A stretch of 64,000 nt of DNA from Apium graveolens (GCF_009905375.1 NC_133653.1:84670079-84734078); one strand, 5' to 3'; counted from the stretch's first letter, positions 1 to 12,502 are shown. Made by a program: numbers and translations. The notes: generated by a model not told the origin, from the sequence alone.

Positions 1-929
1 TCCTAACACAACCCAAGAGCTTTGAATGCCTAAAAGAACCTTGATCCTTGCTTGTATAACCTTAATCTTTCATAAAAATTCAAGAAAACTAAAGTTATTT
101 CTTGAAGGTTACTATTCACCATCTTCTTCCTTGATTTATAGAAAAAGATTGGCTTGGAATTAGAAGCTTAAACTTATAGGAAGTATGTAACTATCCATGG
201 GGAAGCTTAGATAATTACCTTGCTAAATAGTAAGTGGTGGAGCTTGAATCTTCAAATTTTAAGAAATGGGCCGAGAGCTAGCTTGGGAAGAAAGATATTT
301 TTGTGTTTTGTTTGATGAAAATGAAATGATTTGCTTGGTTGGTTGATTTTTGTGTTGTTTTTGGTTAATGACTTAATTAACCTTGATTTTGTGTGGTTAT
401 AATTCAACCACACTTCCTTCCCTTCTATGTCATGCTTGTGTCACCTTGCACATGTCATTATGCTCCCACTTGTCCACACCTTGTGGTTTGATGATGTCAC
501 AATCCCTGGCTTCTTGTACAAGCTTGTCTCTTGGTCACTTATTTGTTTTACGGTTCGCTTATCTTTCGTTCTCGTTTATCGTTTGAGGGATCATACCCGG
601 GATCTTATTACTTAGGTTCCCTTAACCTTTCTCAATATATTATATTCCTTTTATGATCCTCTCCTATAATCCTTTAATTTCAATCCTTTTTATCCTGTTA
701 CCTTATACTCAATTCTCTCCGTATCTTGTGGATTTCCGGGAAAAATCAAAGTGTTCGGAATTGGATTCTGACGATCTTTACATATACTTATATACCACAT
801 AGAGTACTAATAATATCCCATAAGATCAATAACAAAACCCCTACATAGCGTGGCATGAAAAGTTTTCTCGTTCAGCAAAAACACTATTCATAAGGGTTTC
901 AAAATTTCTCAAAAATTGGGGTTATTACA
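1..929 (-). repeat. 3' LTR of element I (partial)
   Basis: This stretch matches 9873-10801 base for base except for six substitutions (near 187, 231, 581, 634, 775 and 828). It begins at 929 in element orientation with TGTAATAACCCC, directly after the polypurine tract, and runs off the window. Short reading frames at 383-615 are repeated in the other LTR and have no recognisable domain. Confidence 0.92.
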
Positions 930-975
930 GTCTCCCCTCCTTAAAAGGATTCCGTCCCGGAATCAGATAGAAAAC
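930..975 (-). other. Polypurine tract and adjacent inverted repeat of element I
   Basis: On the minus strand the purine-rich run AAGGAGGGGAGACTG abuts the 3' LTR, as expected for the plus-strand primer. Just inside lies the inverted repeat GATTCCGGGACGGAATC. The same arrangement occurs in element III (42807-42850) and, weaker, in element IV (19756-19795). Confidence 0.8.
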
Positions 976-1760
976 AAATGGGGATACTTTCTTAGCATTA
1001 CACTTTCTAACTCTCGAGTCAATTTTCCACATTGTGGTTCTACCACCAAACTCTGCCTAGTTTGATAACCCTTCTCCTAAGCACTTGTTCCTTTTCACTC
1101 TATAACCCTTCCTGGTTGCTCCATATAGGTTACGTCGGGTTGCATATCTATGCGCTCATATGCCCCTATTTGACTGGCATCCGAATTACACTTCCTTAAC
1201 ATTGATACGTGGAACACGTTATGAACTTGCTACATATTCGGGGTTAGGGCTAGCTTATATGCTAACTTCCCAAACGTCTTAATATATCCAAGGGTCCAAC
1301 AAATTGTAGACTTAGCTTTCCTTTCTTTTCGAACCTCATCAATCCTTTCCAAGGGATACCTATAACATTACTAGGTCCCCTATTTCATACTCTTTATCCT
1401 TTCGTGTCAAATCAACATACTTATCATGTCCATCTTGGGCTACTACCAGCCGTCCTCTGATTAGATCTATCATATCCTTGGTCCTTTGGACTACTGCGGG
1501 TCCGAGCATCTTGCGCTCTACAACTTCATCCTAACATAAGGGAGATCGACATTATCTTCCCTCAAGGATCTCATAAGGCGACATCTCGATAATGACATAT
1601 GATCTATTGTCGTAAGATAACTCAATCCGAATTAAGTGATCATTCCAAATTCTTTCAAGTCTATTGCACAGACTCTCATTATAGCTTTTATCATTAGAGC
1701 TTCTGCTTCTCAATACCCATTCTTTTCCAGTTCGTAATCGCTACTACCTTCCGTTCCTAA
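976..1760 (-). pseudogene. Element I integrase C-terminus and chromodomain remnant
   Basis: Aligned by eye to elements III and IV, this region keeps the order expected at the end of pol: the integrase tail (about 1540-1700), the linker, then a decayed chromodomain. The chromodomain end is still readable on the minus strand as TRELESVMLRKYPHLF. Stops and frameshifts interrupt it throughout and no open frame survives, so it cannot encode a product. The catalytic core and zinc finger of integrase are not found next to it. Confidence 0.65.
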
Positions 1761-4740
1761 TATTATACTGGTTATACTTTTGCTCGTTAGCATTCTATAA
1801 CCTTTTAATAACCACGTCAACCTTAGTATCACGAATGTGTTCCCATTCCGCATACTACCACCACTTTATTACTCCTTTTTCAGTTGTTTCTATTTTCCAA
1901 AATTTGATCAATCAAATAGAAGTAAAGGAATTTGTTGAGAGATCACTATGATCATGAACACTTATTATATTGCATAGTTAGTACAGAAGGTGGCCAGCCT
2001 TTAGTACTTGACAAGCAATTAAACAATAGCTGGTATCCTACTCGGCTTCTATCACACAGATAGATAGTCATTCGGCAATACCTCCCCTTTTGGAAGGGTT
2101 GTTCTTCTCAGCTTACATGAAATGAAAAGAAGAGAAAAGAACGAACTGAAGAGAATTGTATATATGAAAAAATATACTGCCACAAAATATCTGGCTTGGA
2201 ACCTACCTCTGAACTATAGAGGTTTGTCATAGGAGAACAAAACATATACGTATTTATATCAGCATCAAGCATTATAGCCTCGTATTTCCCATGCCTAAAT
2301 ATTTTCGCTATCCCGTCCATCATTCTATGGACCCACACTCTTCCTTGAGCTTATACATAATCACCTTTGAAACTCCCTCGACATCGAAAATCGAATCTGG
2401 GATCTCATTCTAGACATCATCGTTACTTGAATTCTATGCTTGCACCGCAACCTTCCTCGTATAATAATACGACTCTCTATTGATAAGAAAGAATAATTAT
2501 TCACTAGGTAGATACTCTACTTAATTAGTCTATCAATGATAACTTATACACTACCACTACCCGATTAGTGGTACTCAATCTCAACACCCATTCCAATACA
2601 ACTCTCACGGTTGTAATCAGCTCATTAATCGCAGAATCATTACTGCCTTACTATGGTCCACCACTGACCTACTGTAGTCATTCATTTTCCATGAAGTCTT
2701 AATAACTAACCATACGGAGTCCATACATCTCGTATCTAATTCTCCTAAGGAGTTAACATAACCACCAATCACAATTCATGAAGAACACTCCAAACTCTGA
2801 CGTACTTTCATGACATGAAGCAGATAAAATTTGCAGAAGAGTTTCGCTCAAAGCAACGATAGCAGGTTAATACCATTCTTAATCATATGCCTTCAATAGA
2901 AGACTTAACTCAAAGGTTTGTTTAGTCCTTTTTGAACTATGGTCCTGGCTTATCTCAAGATAGTATCTTCTGAGATAGATAGCCCGCTCATGGCGATTAC
3001 ACGAATTAAACCTTTACTAACTACTATTACGGTTGGGTATTGCACAGTCATCAGAAGGAATGTCAATCTTCCAAACCATAATACAACCTTCACAGTTTTA
3101 ACCATCATCACTGTATTCCTTTGGCACAAGTGCCTATAATTATCCTCTTACCTTTAAAGTGTCGGCCACCTCTTTGGCCTTTCCTGATAGTACAATTTCC
3201 TTACAGTCAATGTCATTTTAACCACCTCCAAATAATTTTCTACCTCATTTCAATCACAGCTTATGTGAAGATGTTTTCCTTAAAATCTGATGAGTAAAAA
3301 AAAAAATCACCATTTTTCCATAAGTTATTGCCTCAGTCTTTAGAGGTTAATCACTGTCACGACTGACTCTCAACTATACTTAGAACATCTTTTATCTTAA
3401 GTCCTAATTGCCTAGAACAATTTCAACCTTTACTGGTTTGATCCATACTTTCTCGTGGTTTAACACGTGCCCCACTTGGCATCATTATAATTACGTCATA
3501 TTTCCTTTATCCCCATTTCCATTCTTGAGAATTTTGAATATTACCTTTTTCCTTATAAAACCTCTAAGGTTATCCTTCAATCGTTCCTCCTGTATTCCCT
3601 AGATACAGGGCATATCACAATACCATTTACTAATAGTAGAACCATTGTCTATATACTTCTGCAAAATTTCTCCACTGATTCTTAAAGGTTGTTGTTACCT
3701 TAACCCTTTCCCAATCATACTGTCAAAACTCATACTATCCCTATTAAGGGTGACATGCCAACCTTTATGCAGTCCCCTAGGATTCATTTTAAGTTACCAA
3801 TGTTCTATCCTTAATTCCACCTTTAAAAGGTACCTGCATCCTTCCACGAATAAATCAAGTCATATTTCCTTGATAGATTATCATATTCATCATTCCCACC
3901 TCGATAGTAAATGCCTAATTTCACAATAACATCTGTATACAAAATGAGGTTAATCAAAATGGCCTCCAAAAGATAACAACGGTTATCCGCTTTTCTTGCC
4001 TAATCTGGTAACGATAACATGGATGTTCTGGAAGATATTGGTCGTGTTCAACGTGAACTTCTTCTTAATAATTCCTTATTTACTTTTGTTGTTTATCTCA
4101 ACAGTCACCTCAATGTTGGGATATCTTTCATATCTGGCGTCTCCCTTTCTGGGTATCATGCCACCGGTCTTACACTTCACCTTCTTGAAGGTCACTTCCT
4201 TCATCCAATTTTCTTAATTTCTTACTTTCTTATCCCCTTAGTCTATCCGCGTCTCATTATTTATCCTTCGAATTATCTCAAGGTTTCCTCGAATCCTCCC
4301 AACTTACAGGGGATAAACTATATGCATCTCTTATGCCTTCAACCGTCAACTTTAACTCATGGTGAATCACCCTCATCCTGACGATCATATACTTTTCTAT
4401 TTCTATTAATAGGAGTCTTTAGGGTTTCCTCATACCCAACTCCCTTATCATTCCTCAAACTCTGTTGCCTTTTTATTCCTTTCCACTTCAATTCCTTTTT
4501 ATTTTCCTTTCTCTTATCATTATTTCATGAACCAACACAACATAAGCGTTGATTTCAAATATCCCGTCATTCTGGATTCGCGTCTTCAGAACGAATCTTA
4601 ACAACTTTTACAGCTTAGATTCATAATTCATCATACTCGTCTGCCTTTGTTCTGGCTCTAAAGCTTTTACACTATTCCATAACCTTGGGAATTACGATCC
4701 CGAAAACAATTGGCTGAACTTTAATCAGTTTATTATAATC
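1761..4740. other. Unassigned interior of element I
   Basis: About 3 kb between integrase and gag remnants. Both strands contain only short frames (up to 120 codons, 4019-4381 plus) with no domain I recognise. The composition (runs of CTT and ATT, pyrimidine-rich on the plus strand) resembles decayed retroelement DNA. Protease and the front part of reverse transcriptase would be expected here but I cannot identify them. Confidence 0.5.
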
Positions 4741-5235
4741 TCTTGCTCCGTGCCTTCCTTGGCCTTTCACCAGCGGGTGGTCTCTCTCTTGGGAGGGTAA
4801 GTGACAAAACAGTCTTTTGTGGTTCGTCAATCATTTAGAATCTCAAATGATTCATCTATTTCCTTTAGCCAGGCTCTTGCCTCGACTGGGTCAGCTTGTT
4901 CCTTGGAACTCTGAGAGCTTAGCGACTTAAAGGTCATGAAAGAATTTCCCACCGCACTGTCTCCTCAGGGTGGTGGTTGGGGATAATAGTCTAAGTTCTG
5001 TCTAGACAGGTCCATGAATTGCCGTATAGGGGTACCATCTCGGGTCTCCTTTCCTTACTCGACTTTTTGTTTCCTTAGTATGAAATGTTTCATCCTACTC
5101 CCCATAATTGGGGTCATCTTTTAATTTAAAATCCTCATTTTCCACTCCATTATATCATGGGTTCCTTCTATCTTGATGGCGACCTCCCTGACTATCACGT
5201 TCAGGGTTTGCTCTAAATCTTATTCCTCAAACTAG
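4741..5235 (-). pseudogene. Element I gag remnant
   Basis: On the minus strand, 4860-4930 reads as a piece of the retrotransposon gag domain (ADPVEARAWLK), matching DPVAARIWLKEMEKAF in element IV. The part at 4960-5232 aligns by eye with 10802-11063 of element II, which fixes family membership. No frame stays open across it. It lies downstream of a reverse transcriptase/RNase H fragment, so gag and pol are in the wrong order for a functional element. Confidence 0.65.
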
Positions 5236-5239
5236 CTTT

Positions 5240-6042
5240 CATCTAAGATCCCATCTTTAAGCTCTTGAACATTTGGAACCCAAATTCTGTAGGAATACCT
5301 CATTATTCCCTTCTCATTCTTCTCGGTATTAACCTCTTATCTATTTGTTGGCTCTCTGCCTTCATTCATAACTTTTTCTGGCACAATATGATCTTTTCCA
5401 ATAATTCGAGCTGTATTGCTATCTCAAACAGCTTTTCGGTACCGGCTCCGGTTACCTTCACTACTATTTCCATTTTCTCAAAATCTCTTATAAACTCTCC
5501 CAAAGACATTATCATCTTGAGTCTCTCCTTTTTACTAAGGGCATCAGCCACCATATTGGTTTTCCCCGAATGATAAAGAATCTCCCAATCATTATTCTTG
5601 ATTAGCTCTAACTGCCTCCTATGGCATATGTTGAGCTCTTTCTACGTGAAAATGTACTAGAGCACTTATGGATTAGGTAATTCTCGCACTTCTCTCCATA
5701 CAAGTAGTGCCTCCAATCTTTAGGGTAAAACTATTGCCACGAGCCTAAGCTCATGGGCGGGGATATCGAATTTCATATTACCTTAATTGTCTTGACATGT
5801 ACGCGATTACCTTACCGTGCTGCATAAGCACGCACCCTAAGCCCTTGTGCGAAGCGTCACTACACTTCACAAAATCTCCTTTTCCATCCGGCAACGCCAG
5901 CATAGGGGCCGTCACCAACCTTTGCTTCAGTTCTTAAAAGCTATTCTCGCATTTCTCTGTCTATTCGAACTTCTCAGTCTTATGAGTAAGCCGCGTTAAA
6001 AGGGCTACTATCTTTACAAACTTGAACGAACCTCCGGTAGTC
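5240..6042 (-). pseudogene. Element I displaced pol fragment (RT end, RNase H, start of integrase)
   Basis: The minus strand of 5366-5554 reads MVADALSKKERLKM, the conserved end of Ty3/gypsy RNase H. Sequence at 5870-6010 corresponds to the RT connection and RNase H start, and 5240-5370 matches the RNase H-integrase spacer of element III (44040-44180). Several stops break it. Its position is the odd feature: both edges abut sequence that aligns with the leader and gag region of element II, so an 800-bp piece of pol now sits upstream of gag. Confidence 0.7.
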
Positions 6043-6455
6043 GACCTAATCATGGTCATCAATTCATCAGTGGTCCTTTATCCAATCTTGTCAGGATCCT
6101 CCATGGGATCCTCCTCAACAACTATCCCTTCTAGGACAACATCCTCAACCGCTACATCCTCAATATCAACATCATCTGGTCCTGCATTAGGACACTCTAT
6201 CGGATCCACAATCCGATCTCCAATTAGTAATAAAACATCATCGCGCTGTTGCTCCTCAACCTCAGGGTTCGGAGTCCCGCTACTCTATACGATAACGAAC
6301 TACGCTTCTATCGCTACATTTATAAGGGTTCCCATAAGGGTTTTAACTGTCAGTACTACGTTAGGTAGTCCGACTATGAACTTGGCAAGAGTTCTTATTA
6401 TCTTAGTGAACTTATTATCTTAACGTCCCATCATCTCTGAGGTTTATAACGCTTA
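6043..6455 (-). pseudogene. Element I leader with remnant of acidic pre-gag ORF
   Basis: This is the region between primer site and gag. On the minus strand 6300-6043 can be read as an acidic stretch with many Asp, Glu and Val residues, including NPEVEEQQRDDVLLLIGD and VEEDPMEDPDK. The same motifs occur at the same place in element II (about 12345-12100). A TAA follows at about 6088 and the homologous continuation is lost, replaced by the displaced pol fragment. Function unknown. Confidence 0.5.
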
Positions 6456-6467
6456 GCTCTGATACCA
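6456..6467 (-). other. Primer binding site of element I (tRNA-Met type)
   Basis: The minus strand reads TGGTATCAGAGC, complementary to the 3' end of plant initiator tRNA-Met. It lies 4 bp inside the 5' LTR, the expected position for the minus-strand primer. Confidence 0.92.
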
Positions 6468-6471
6468 TTTC

Positions 6472-9400
6472 TGTAACACCCCCAGATCCGGGGTCGGGGA
6501 TCCGGGTCGTCACGGTCTTTCTTTCCACAATATCACTTCACTTAATTAATAATAAATAACCTTATGTTGTGACCCCACACTAACACACACTACAACCCGT
6601 TATAGTCTCAGAGATGAAATTTAAATAAGTACAAGTCTTTGAATCCACAATTTAAAAGTTATTACAACCCAAAATGATTACTTGATAAATTTACAGTTAA
6701 TTGCCATTATCTGCCACAAGTTATAATTATACATAATTGATTCTCAAAAGTAGATGGTCTGATCTACAATAGATCTACCTCTGCAGCTATAGCAGCTACA
6801 ACATCAACGGGAAGACGCGGGATGCTTCCCACGCGCTTGCGCTGGGTCTGCTGGAGTCTGGCCATCTTTCCTAACTGTTGTTGTGTGATGAAGAAATAAA
6901 GCAAGGGTGAGCAGCAAGCCCACCAAAATAATATGTATAATGATTTACAATATATGAGCCTACTCATAATACTCATGAAAGTCTTGGTCAAAAGAAATGA
7001 ACCAAGTTTGATATCTTAATGCGATGAAGTCGCAAAATATTCAGTATATATACATATATACTTTTCAAAATATTGGAAGTCCTCTTCCATGCATAATATA
7101 CACAAAGTCCCAGTGTATAACTGTATAAAAAAAATATCGTTGCAAGGTGATCTCATATATCTAACCTTGTCTCAACGTTTTTCTGAAAATCTTTGTCATT
7201 CATAAGACAATTATTAATTAGATATAAGTTTAAAAGATGAGGTTACCAAATACCCCAATATACTTATATCTTTCCCAATACTACTTGAACTACCACCGTT
7301 CAGTTATAATCAGTTTCAAAAGTTCATCACATAGATGAGACTACAAGACAAGATTTGAATAGATTCAATCTTTGAAATATTATTGAATGAAATAAAGTTA
7401 CGAGATACTTTATTTAGTCCCGATATATATATATCCACATATATATATCTCTTAAACATTTCCTGGAACCTCTGTTATGTAAAGTATGAACAGAGTTTGA
7501 AACATCCAATGAATTTTGGAAAGGAAAAGAATTTTGGCATAAACCCGATATCTCGCTGATCAGGCAAAGATACCAATAAGTAACCTTTTCTACTGTAGAT
7601 GGATGAATTCCTCACCGGTCATCACCCTGGCCGCATTAGGACCTCGCGCTAGACCGTACCCCGGCCCCTCACGCGTTGATGGACTGCCACCCAGCCACTT
7701 ACACAATAATAGACCGTACCCCGGCCTGTCGCTTATGCCGACTCAATGAGATGGGCTTACTTCCCGAACGTTGGGCAAGTAATCAATTCATTTACCAAAT
7801 CTGCAACCTCGTTGCGAATATAAAATACACCACAGAGCCGGATTCCCCAGGTTTTTGAGCGAGTATTTAAATCCCCTTTAAAAAGGAAGATCTTAAATAT
7901 AAAAATGAGTTTTGGGATCCGCTCTGACTTTTAAAAATCATTTTGAAGACTCGAAAACACTTTAAAGAGTGTTTGGAGTAAGGCTGATTTAATGAAGTAA
8001 ATCAGTCCCCAGAATATTAGAAAATATCTGAATATTATTAATTAAATAATATTCCCATAAAGAATAATCTTTATAAAAATAATTGAAGTAGAAGTATTAA
8101 AACTTATACTTGAAATAAACATTAAATAACCAAAGAAATACTTATATGAAAGTATTATCTTTATTTGAATAATCGAAAATAAGTTTGATTATTAACACCT
8201 TACTCTTTAATAAAATAAAGAATATATTACAGCACATAATCGGAGTCATAGATCCTCAAATGAATATTCAAATAATATTCATAAATAATATAAAAGAGTC
8301 ATAAGCCTTCGAATGAATATTCAAATAATATTCAATAAATAATATAAAAGGAGTCATAAGTCCTCGAATGAATATTCAAATAATATTCAATAAATAATAT
8401 AAAAGGAGTCATAAGTCCTCGAATGAATATTCAAATAATATTCAATAAATAATATAAAAGGAGTCATAAGCCCTCGAATGAATATTCAAATAATATTCAA
8501 ATAATAAAATAAACTGAGTCATAAGCCCTCGAATGAATATTCAAATAATATTCAAATAATAAAATAAACTGAGTCATAAGCCCTCGAATGAATATTCAAA
8601 TAATATTCAAATAATAGAATAAAGGTATCGAATAAACCTTATTCGATCCATAGTTTTAAAAACTATATCCATATATATATATAAATATATATATATATAA
8701 TATACTCGGGAACATCGACTCCCGGTTTAGAAATATGTTCACCTTTTATCCCCTATACTAAGGGTATACGCAACTACTTGCTTATTTCTAGCATAGGTAT
8801 TATGCAACTATAAGCATTGAAATCAACAGATAGATAACCAGATTACGAAACAGACATGCATATATACCATATCAGCATGCTCCAATATATCGCAAAATTT
8901 GCTAATAACAATCATGCACTATCACAAGATATTGCATATACATATATTTACATCACAACAACAGTATATCGGGTAGAAAACTTGCATGAGCGACTGGGGG
9001 TTACGAATGGCTCGGGACGAGTCTGGTAACCTATAAGCAACAAGTAAGTTGGAATTAAACCAAAGTCACTTGTAAATCTATACTTTAACTAACTTAGACT
9101 CTAACGCTCGTTTTGCGCTCACTGATTCGCTTAAGTCACTCGGGTACCCTCGGCTCCACCATTTTCAATAATTTAACCTTTACGAGTTTTAAGGCGATTC
9201 CTTCGCGAGTGTCTTACCAACTGCCTAACACACTTACCAAAAATGTTTCATACTTCAATTAGTCCTTTTTGGTCTTTAACCTATGTTTCAAAGTAAGGCG
9301 AGGGAAAAAGTTTCGTTCGCGAAACGCCGTTACTTGAAACGGTCGTTTCTCCTAAACCGTGCATCGGAATCGAACGAACTACATATCAAAACGAAGCTCG

Positions 9401-10801
9401 TAACATGAGCTACCTAAACATGGCAGTGGTCACAATCTAGCAGGGGGTCCTCGGGTCCTAATGTTATGCACAAAACAGTCTAAAGAAAATCGGACGTTAC
9501 GACGGCTATGTTTACGCGATTACCAATATTTATACCACTCCAATTCTTTACCAATTCACTACAAACCACCCAACCATCATCAATACCTCAAACACAACTT
9601 ATATCAAGGCAAAGTCAGTCCATAATCTCAAGGTTTTCCAACTTATTCAACCACAAACATGATCTACTAACCATAACTTAAGATTCATTAACCATTAACC
9701 AAGATTCATATCCAAAATCACCACAAATCCAACCAAACCATCTATCATACATGGATCTTGCTATACATACATGGATATTTCTATATATACATTAATCCAT
9801 CCATAAACTCATCAAAACTCAAAGTTCAAACTATAAGTTAAAGGTGAAAGTTGTTTATACCTCCTTGAAGCTTCCTAACACAACCCAAGAGCTTTGAATG
9901 CCTAAAAGAACCTTGATCCTTGCTTGTATAACCTTAATCTTTCATAAAAATTCAAGAAAACTAAAGTTATTTCTTGAAGGTTACTATTCACCATCTTCTT
10001 CCTTGATTTATAGAAAAAGATTGGCTTGGAATTAGAAGCTTAAACTTATAGGAAGTATTTAACTATCCATGGGGAAGCTTAGATAATTACCTTGCTAAAT
10101 AGTAAGTGGTGGAGCTTGGATCTTCAAATTTTAAGAAATGGGCCGAGAGCTAGCTTGGGAAGAAAGATATTTTTGTGTTTTGTTTGATGAAAATGAAATG
10201 ATTTGCTTGGTTGGTTGATTTTTGTGTTGTTTTTGGTTAATGACTTAATTAACCTTGATTTTGTGTGGTTATAATTCAACCACACTTCCTTCCCTTCTAT
10301 GTCATGCTTGTGTCACCTTGCACATGTCATTATGCTCCCACTTGTCCACACCTTGTGGTTTGATGATGTCACAATCCCTGGCTTCTTGTACAAGCTTGTC
10401 TCTTGGTCACTTATTTGTTTTACGGTTCGCTTATCTTTCGTTCTCGTTTATCATTTGAGGGATCATACCCGGGATCTTATTACTTAGGTTCCCTTAACCT
10501 TTCCCAATATATTATATTCCTTTTATGATCCTCTCCTATAATCCTTTAATTTCAATCCTTTTTATCCTGTTACCTTATACTCAATTCTCTCCGTATCTTG
10601 TGGATTTCCGGGAAAAATCAAAGTGTTCGGAATTGGATTCTGACGATCTTTACATACACTTATATACCACATAGAGTACTAATAATATCCCATAAGATCA
10701 ATAACAGAACCCCTACATAGCGTGGCATGAAAAGTTTTCTCGTTCAGCAAAAACACTATTCATAAGGGTTTCAAAATTTCTCAAAAATTGGGGTTATTAC
10801 A
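6472..10801 (-). repeat. 5' LTR of element I (4,330 bp)
   Basis: Bounded on the plus strand by TGTAACACCCC at 6472 and TTATTACA at 10801. It is long and non-coding. It holds a GC-richer islet at about 7610-7780 (two copies of a GACCGTACCCCGGCC block), a 55-bp tandem array at 8243-8625, TA-rich runs, and a conserved block with the inverted repeat CTCGGGA...TCCCGG at 8705-8725 that recurs in the LTR of element II. It aligns over much of its length with that LTR but is clearly diverged from it. Confidence 0.9.
8243..8625. repeat. 55-bp tandem repeat in the LTR of element I (about 7 copies)
   Basis: Copies begin with GAGTCATA at 8243, 8296, 8351, 8406, 8461, 8516 and 8571. The spacing is exactly 55 bp except the first (53). 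Each copy contains AATATTCAAATAATATTCAA. The unit has two forms, ending AATAATATAAAAG or AATAAAATAAACT. Element II lacks the array at the matching place. Confidence 0.93.
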
Positions 10802-11170
10802 GATTCCTCGGGGTGGTGGTTCGGGATTATAATCTAAGTTATGTTTAGGCAGGTCCATGAATTTCCCTATAGGAGTACCATCCTGGATCTCCTTTCCTTA
10901 TTCGACTCATGTTTTCTTAGTATGAAATGTTCCATCCTTCTCCTCATAATTGGGGTCATCCTATATGTTTTTAATTTTTCACTTTATAATGTTCTAGGTT
11001 CCTTATATCTTGACTGTGATCTCCCTGATTATCACACTCGGGGTTACCCTAATCTTATTCCTTGTGGGGGCATAATGCTTGGATTTTTTTTGAGAAACTC
11101 TTCATATTGGTTTTGCTTACTTTGCTTGAGTCTTTCCCTCGTACAGTCCTTACATGGTCGGAAAATTTGA
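10802..11170 (-). pseudogene. Element II gag N-terminal region, cut by element I
   Basis: Up to about 11063 this aligns with 4960-5232 of element I, which lies just upstream of a recognisable gag domain. No gag motif is visible here because the insertion point of element I removes the continuation. The 109-codon plus-strand frame at 10841-11170 is antisense to it and has no recognised domain. Confidence 0.5.
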
Positions 11171-11635
11171 ATTCCCAGTTTCTATACATATCATGACACT
11201 CTTAAGTGTTAAAATGCAAATAACACTGTGAACAAACTTGCGATAGTATCACAAAGAACTAATCTGAACTGAAAGGAACGAATATATACATAACCATTCG
11301 TTCGAAAGTACAACTAAAAAGAGGGAAGAGAATTACATCATCAAATCCGATCTATCCCAAAAGTACTACTGTAGGTAGTCATCTAGTCAATCTAGACTAA
11401 TCATTCATAACTAGGCTAATCCTCCAAAAGTGGTGCTGAATGAAAATCTGTGTCTGATCGCTTTGACTTTGCACACTACTCTGGATCAAGGAATGCGGGC
11501 ACAAACGACATTCATAACCTGCTCCATCAAAGAGGTGATGAGGTCTAGGATAGTCTCCATTAGAGTTGGATCAATCTGACCCTTAAGATGGCCTCTAGAT
11601 GTAATTCGGGTGGTAGCCTCAATCCTATCTATGTT
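11171..11635. other. Element II leader, no feature recognised
   Basis: AT-rich sequence between the pre-gag ORF remnant and the gag start. I see no long frame, repeat or motif in it. Confidence 0.5.
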
Positions 11636-12345
11636 CTAAACTAAGCTTGCCAGAAGTATCCCTCCCTCACTCTTCGGTGCAGTAAGTCGTTCCAACAACT
11701 CACTTCTAACATTACGTGCCTCAGATAGGCCCCCCAAAGTCATGTGATAATTTACAATAAGAGAAGCCTGAATGGTTGCATCTAGCAGTCCATGGGGTGC
11801 AGGTGGTGCAGACCCAGGTGATTCAATAGGATAATCGAGCACAATATCAGATGACGACGGTGCAGGAGATAAAGGAGGCATCTCTTCAGTACGTGTTGGG
11901 CTCTGCACAGGGGAGAGAACAGGAATTGGTGGAACCTCATGGATGTCTAATGGAATTTTCTAAAGATGGTCTGACACTGGCATAATTGGTGCCATGGAAG
12001 GGCCCACTCCATCTGCCTTCATTAGCGGTTGTGCCCTCGGTAACTCTCCATCCTCTAGAGCTGCCCTTGCGGCCATCCTAGCTCTGGTATTCGCCCTAAC
12101 TACGGTCATCAATTCCTCATCGATCATCTCTTTAGTCTCATCAGGATCTTCCACGGGATCCTCCTCAGCAACAATCCCTTTTGGATAACATCCTCAACCG
12201 CTATATTTTCAATGTGAACATTATCCGGTCCCTTATTAGGGTACTCTATCGGATTCACAATCTGATCTCCAATATATAATAAAACATCATCGCGTTGTTG
12301 CTCCCCAACCTCAGGGTTCGGCGCACCACTACCCTATTCGATAAC
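11636..12345 (-). pseudogene. Pre-gag leader ORF of element II (broken)
   Basis: A minus-strand frame runs from about 12154 to 11636 with a single stop (TAG at 11960-11962); the pieces either side are in the same frame. Upstream, 12345-12180 reads an acidic segment (NPEVGEQQRDDVLLYIGDQ) joined by an apparent one-base frameshift. The predicted product has an acidic N-terminus, a basic and Ala-rich helix (ANTRARMAARAALEDGEL), a Pro/Ser-rich middle (TEEMPPLSPAPSSSD) and a helical C-terminus. It lies between primer site and gag. Comparable frames exist in element I and element IV. I recognise no domain; it could be a decayed accessory protein or an N-terminal extension of gag. Confidence 0.5.
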
Positions 12346-12502
12346 GAATTATGTAACTATTATGATATTTATAAGGGTTCCCTTAAGGGTTTTAAATATC
12401 AGTACTACGTTAGGTAGTTCGACTATGAACTTGGAAAGAGTTCTTATTATCTTAGTGAACTTATTATTTTAATGACATCATCTCTGAGGTTCATAATGCT
12501 TA

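Larger units (their letters stand above)
1..10801 (-). mobile_element. Element I: Ty3/gypsy chromovirus with 4.3-kb LTRs (3' end cut by window)
   Basis: The element reads on the minus strand: 5' LTR at 6472-10801, tRNA-Met primer site at 6456-6467, internal region 930-6471, and the first 929 bp of the 3' LTR at 1-929. LTR ends are TGTAAT...GTTACA in element orientation. The two LTR copies differ at 6 of 929 comparable bases with no gaps, so insertion was recent. The interior is broken and out of order: a pol fragment lies between leader and gag, and integrase and chromodomain remnants lie before the 3' LTR. The flank beyond the 5' LTR is internal sequence of element II, so I is nested in II. 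The target duplication cannot be checked because the other end is outside the window; the right flank begins gattc. Confidence 0.88.

Noticed and set aside
383..615. Two overlapping plus-strand frames (67 and 62 codons) repeated at 10255-10487
   Set aside because: They lie in the two LTR copies of element I, overlap in different frames, have no domain, and are conserved only because the LTRs are recent.
2108..2338. 76-codon minus-strand frame in element I
   Set aside because: No recognisable motif and no counterpart in elements II, III or IV.
4019..4381. 120-codon plus-strand frame in element I
   Set aside because: Hydrophobic, runs opposite to the element's coding strand, no domain or start context; likely chance.
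8243..8625. Regular short repeats that could suggest a CRISPR array
   Set aside because: Units are contiguous without unique spacers and lie in a plant LTR; this is an ordinary tandem repeat.
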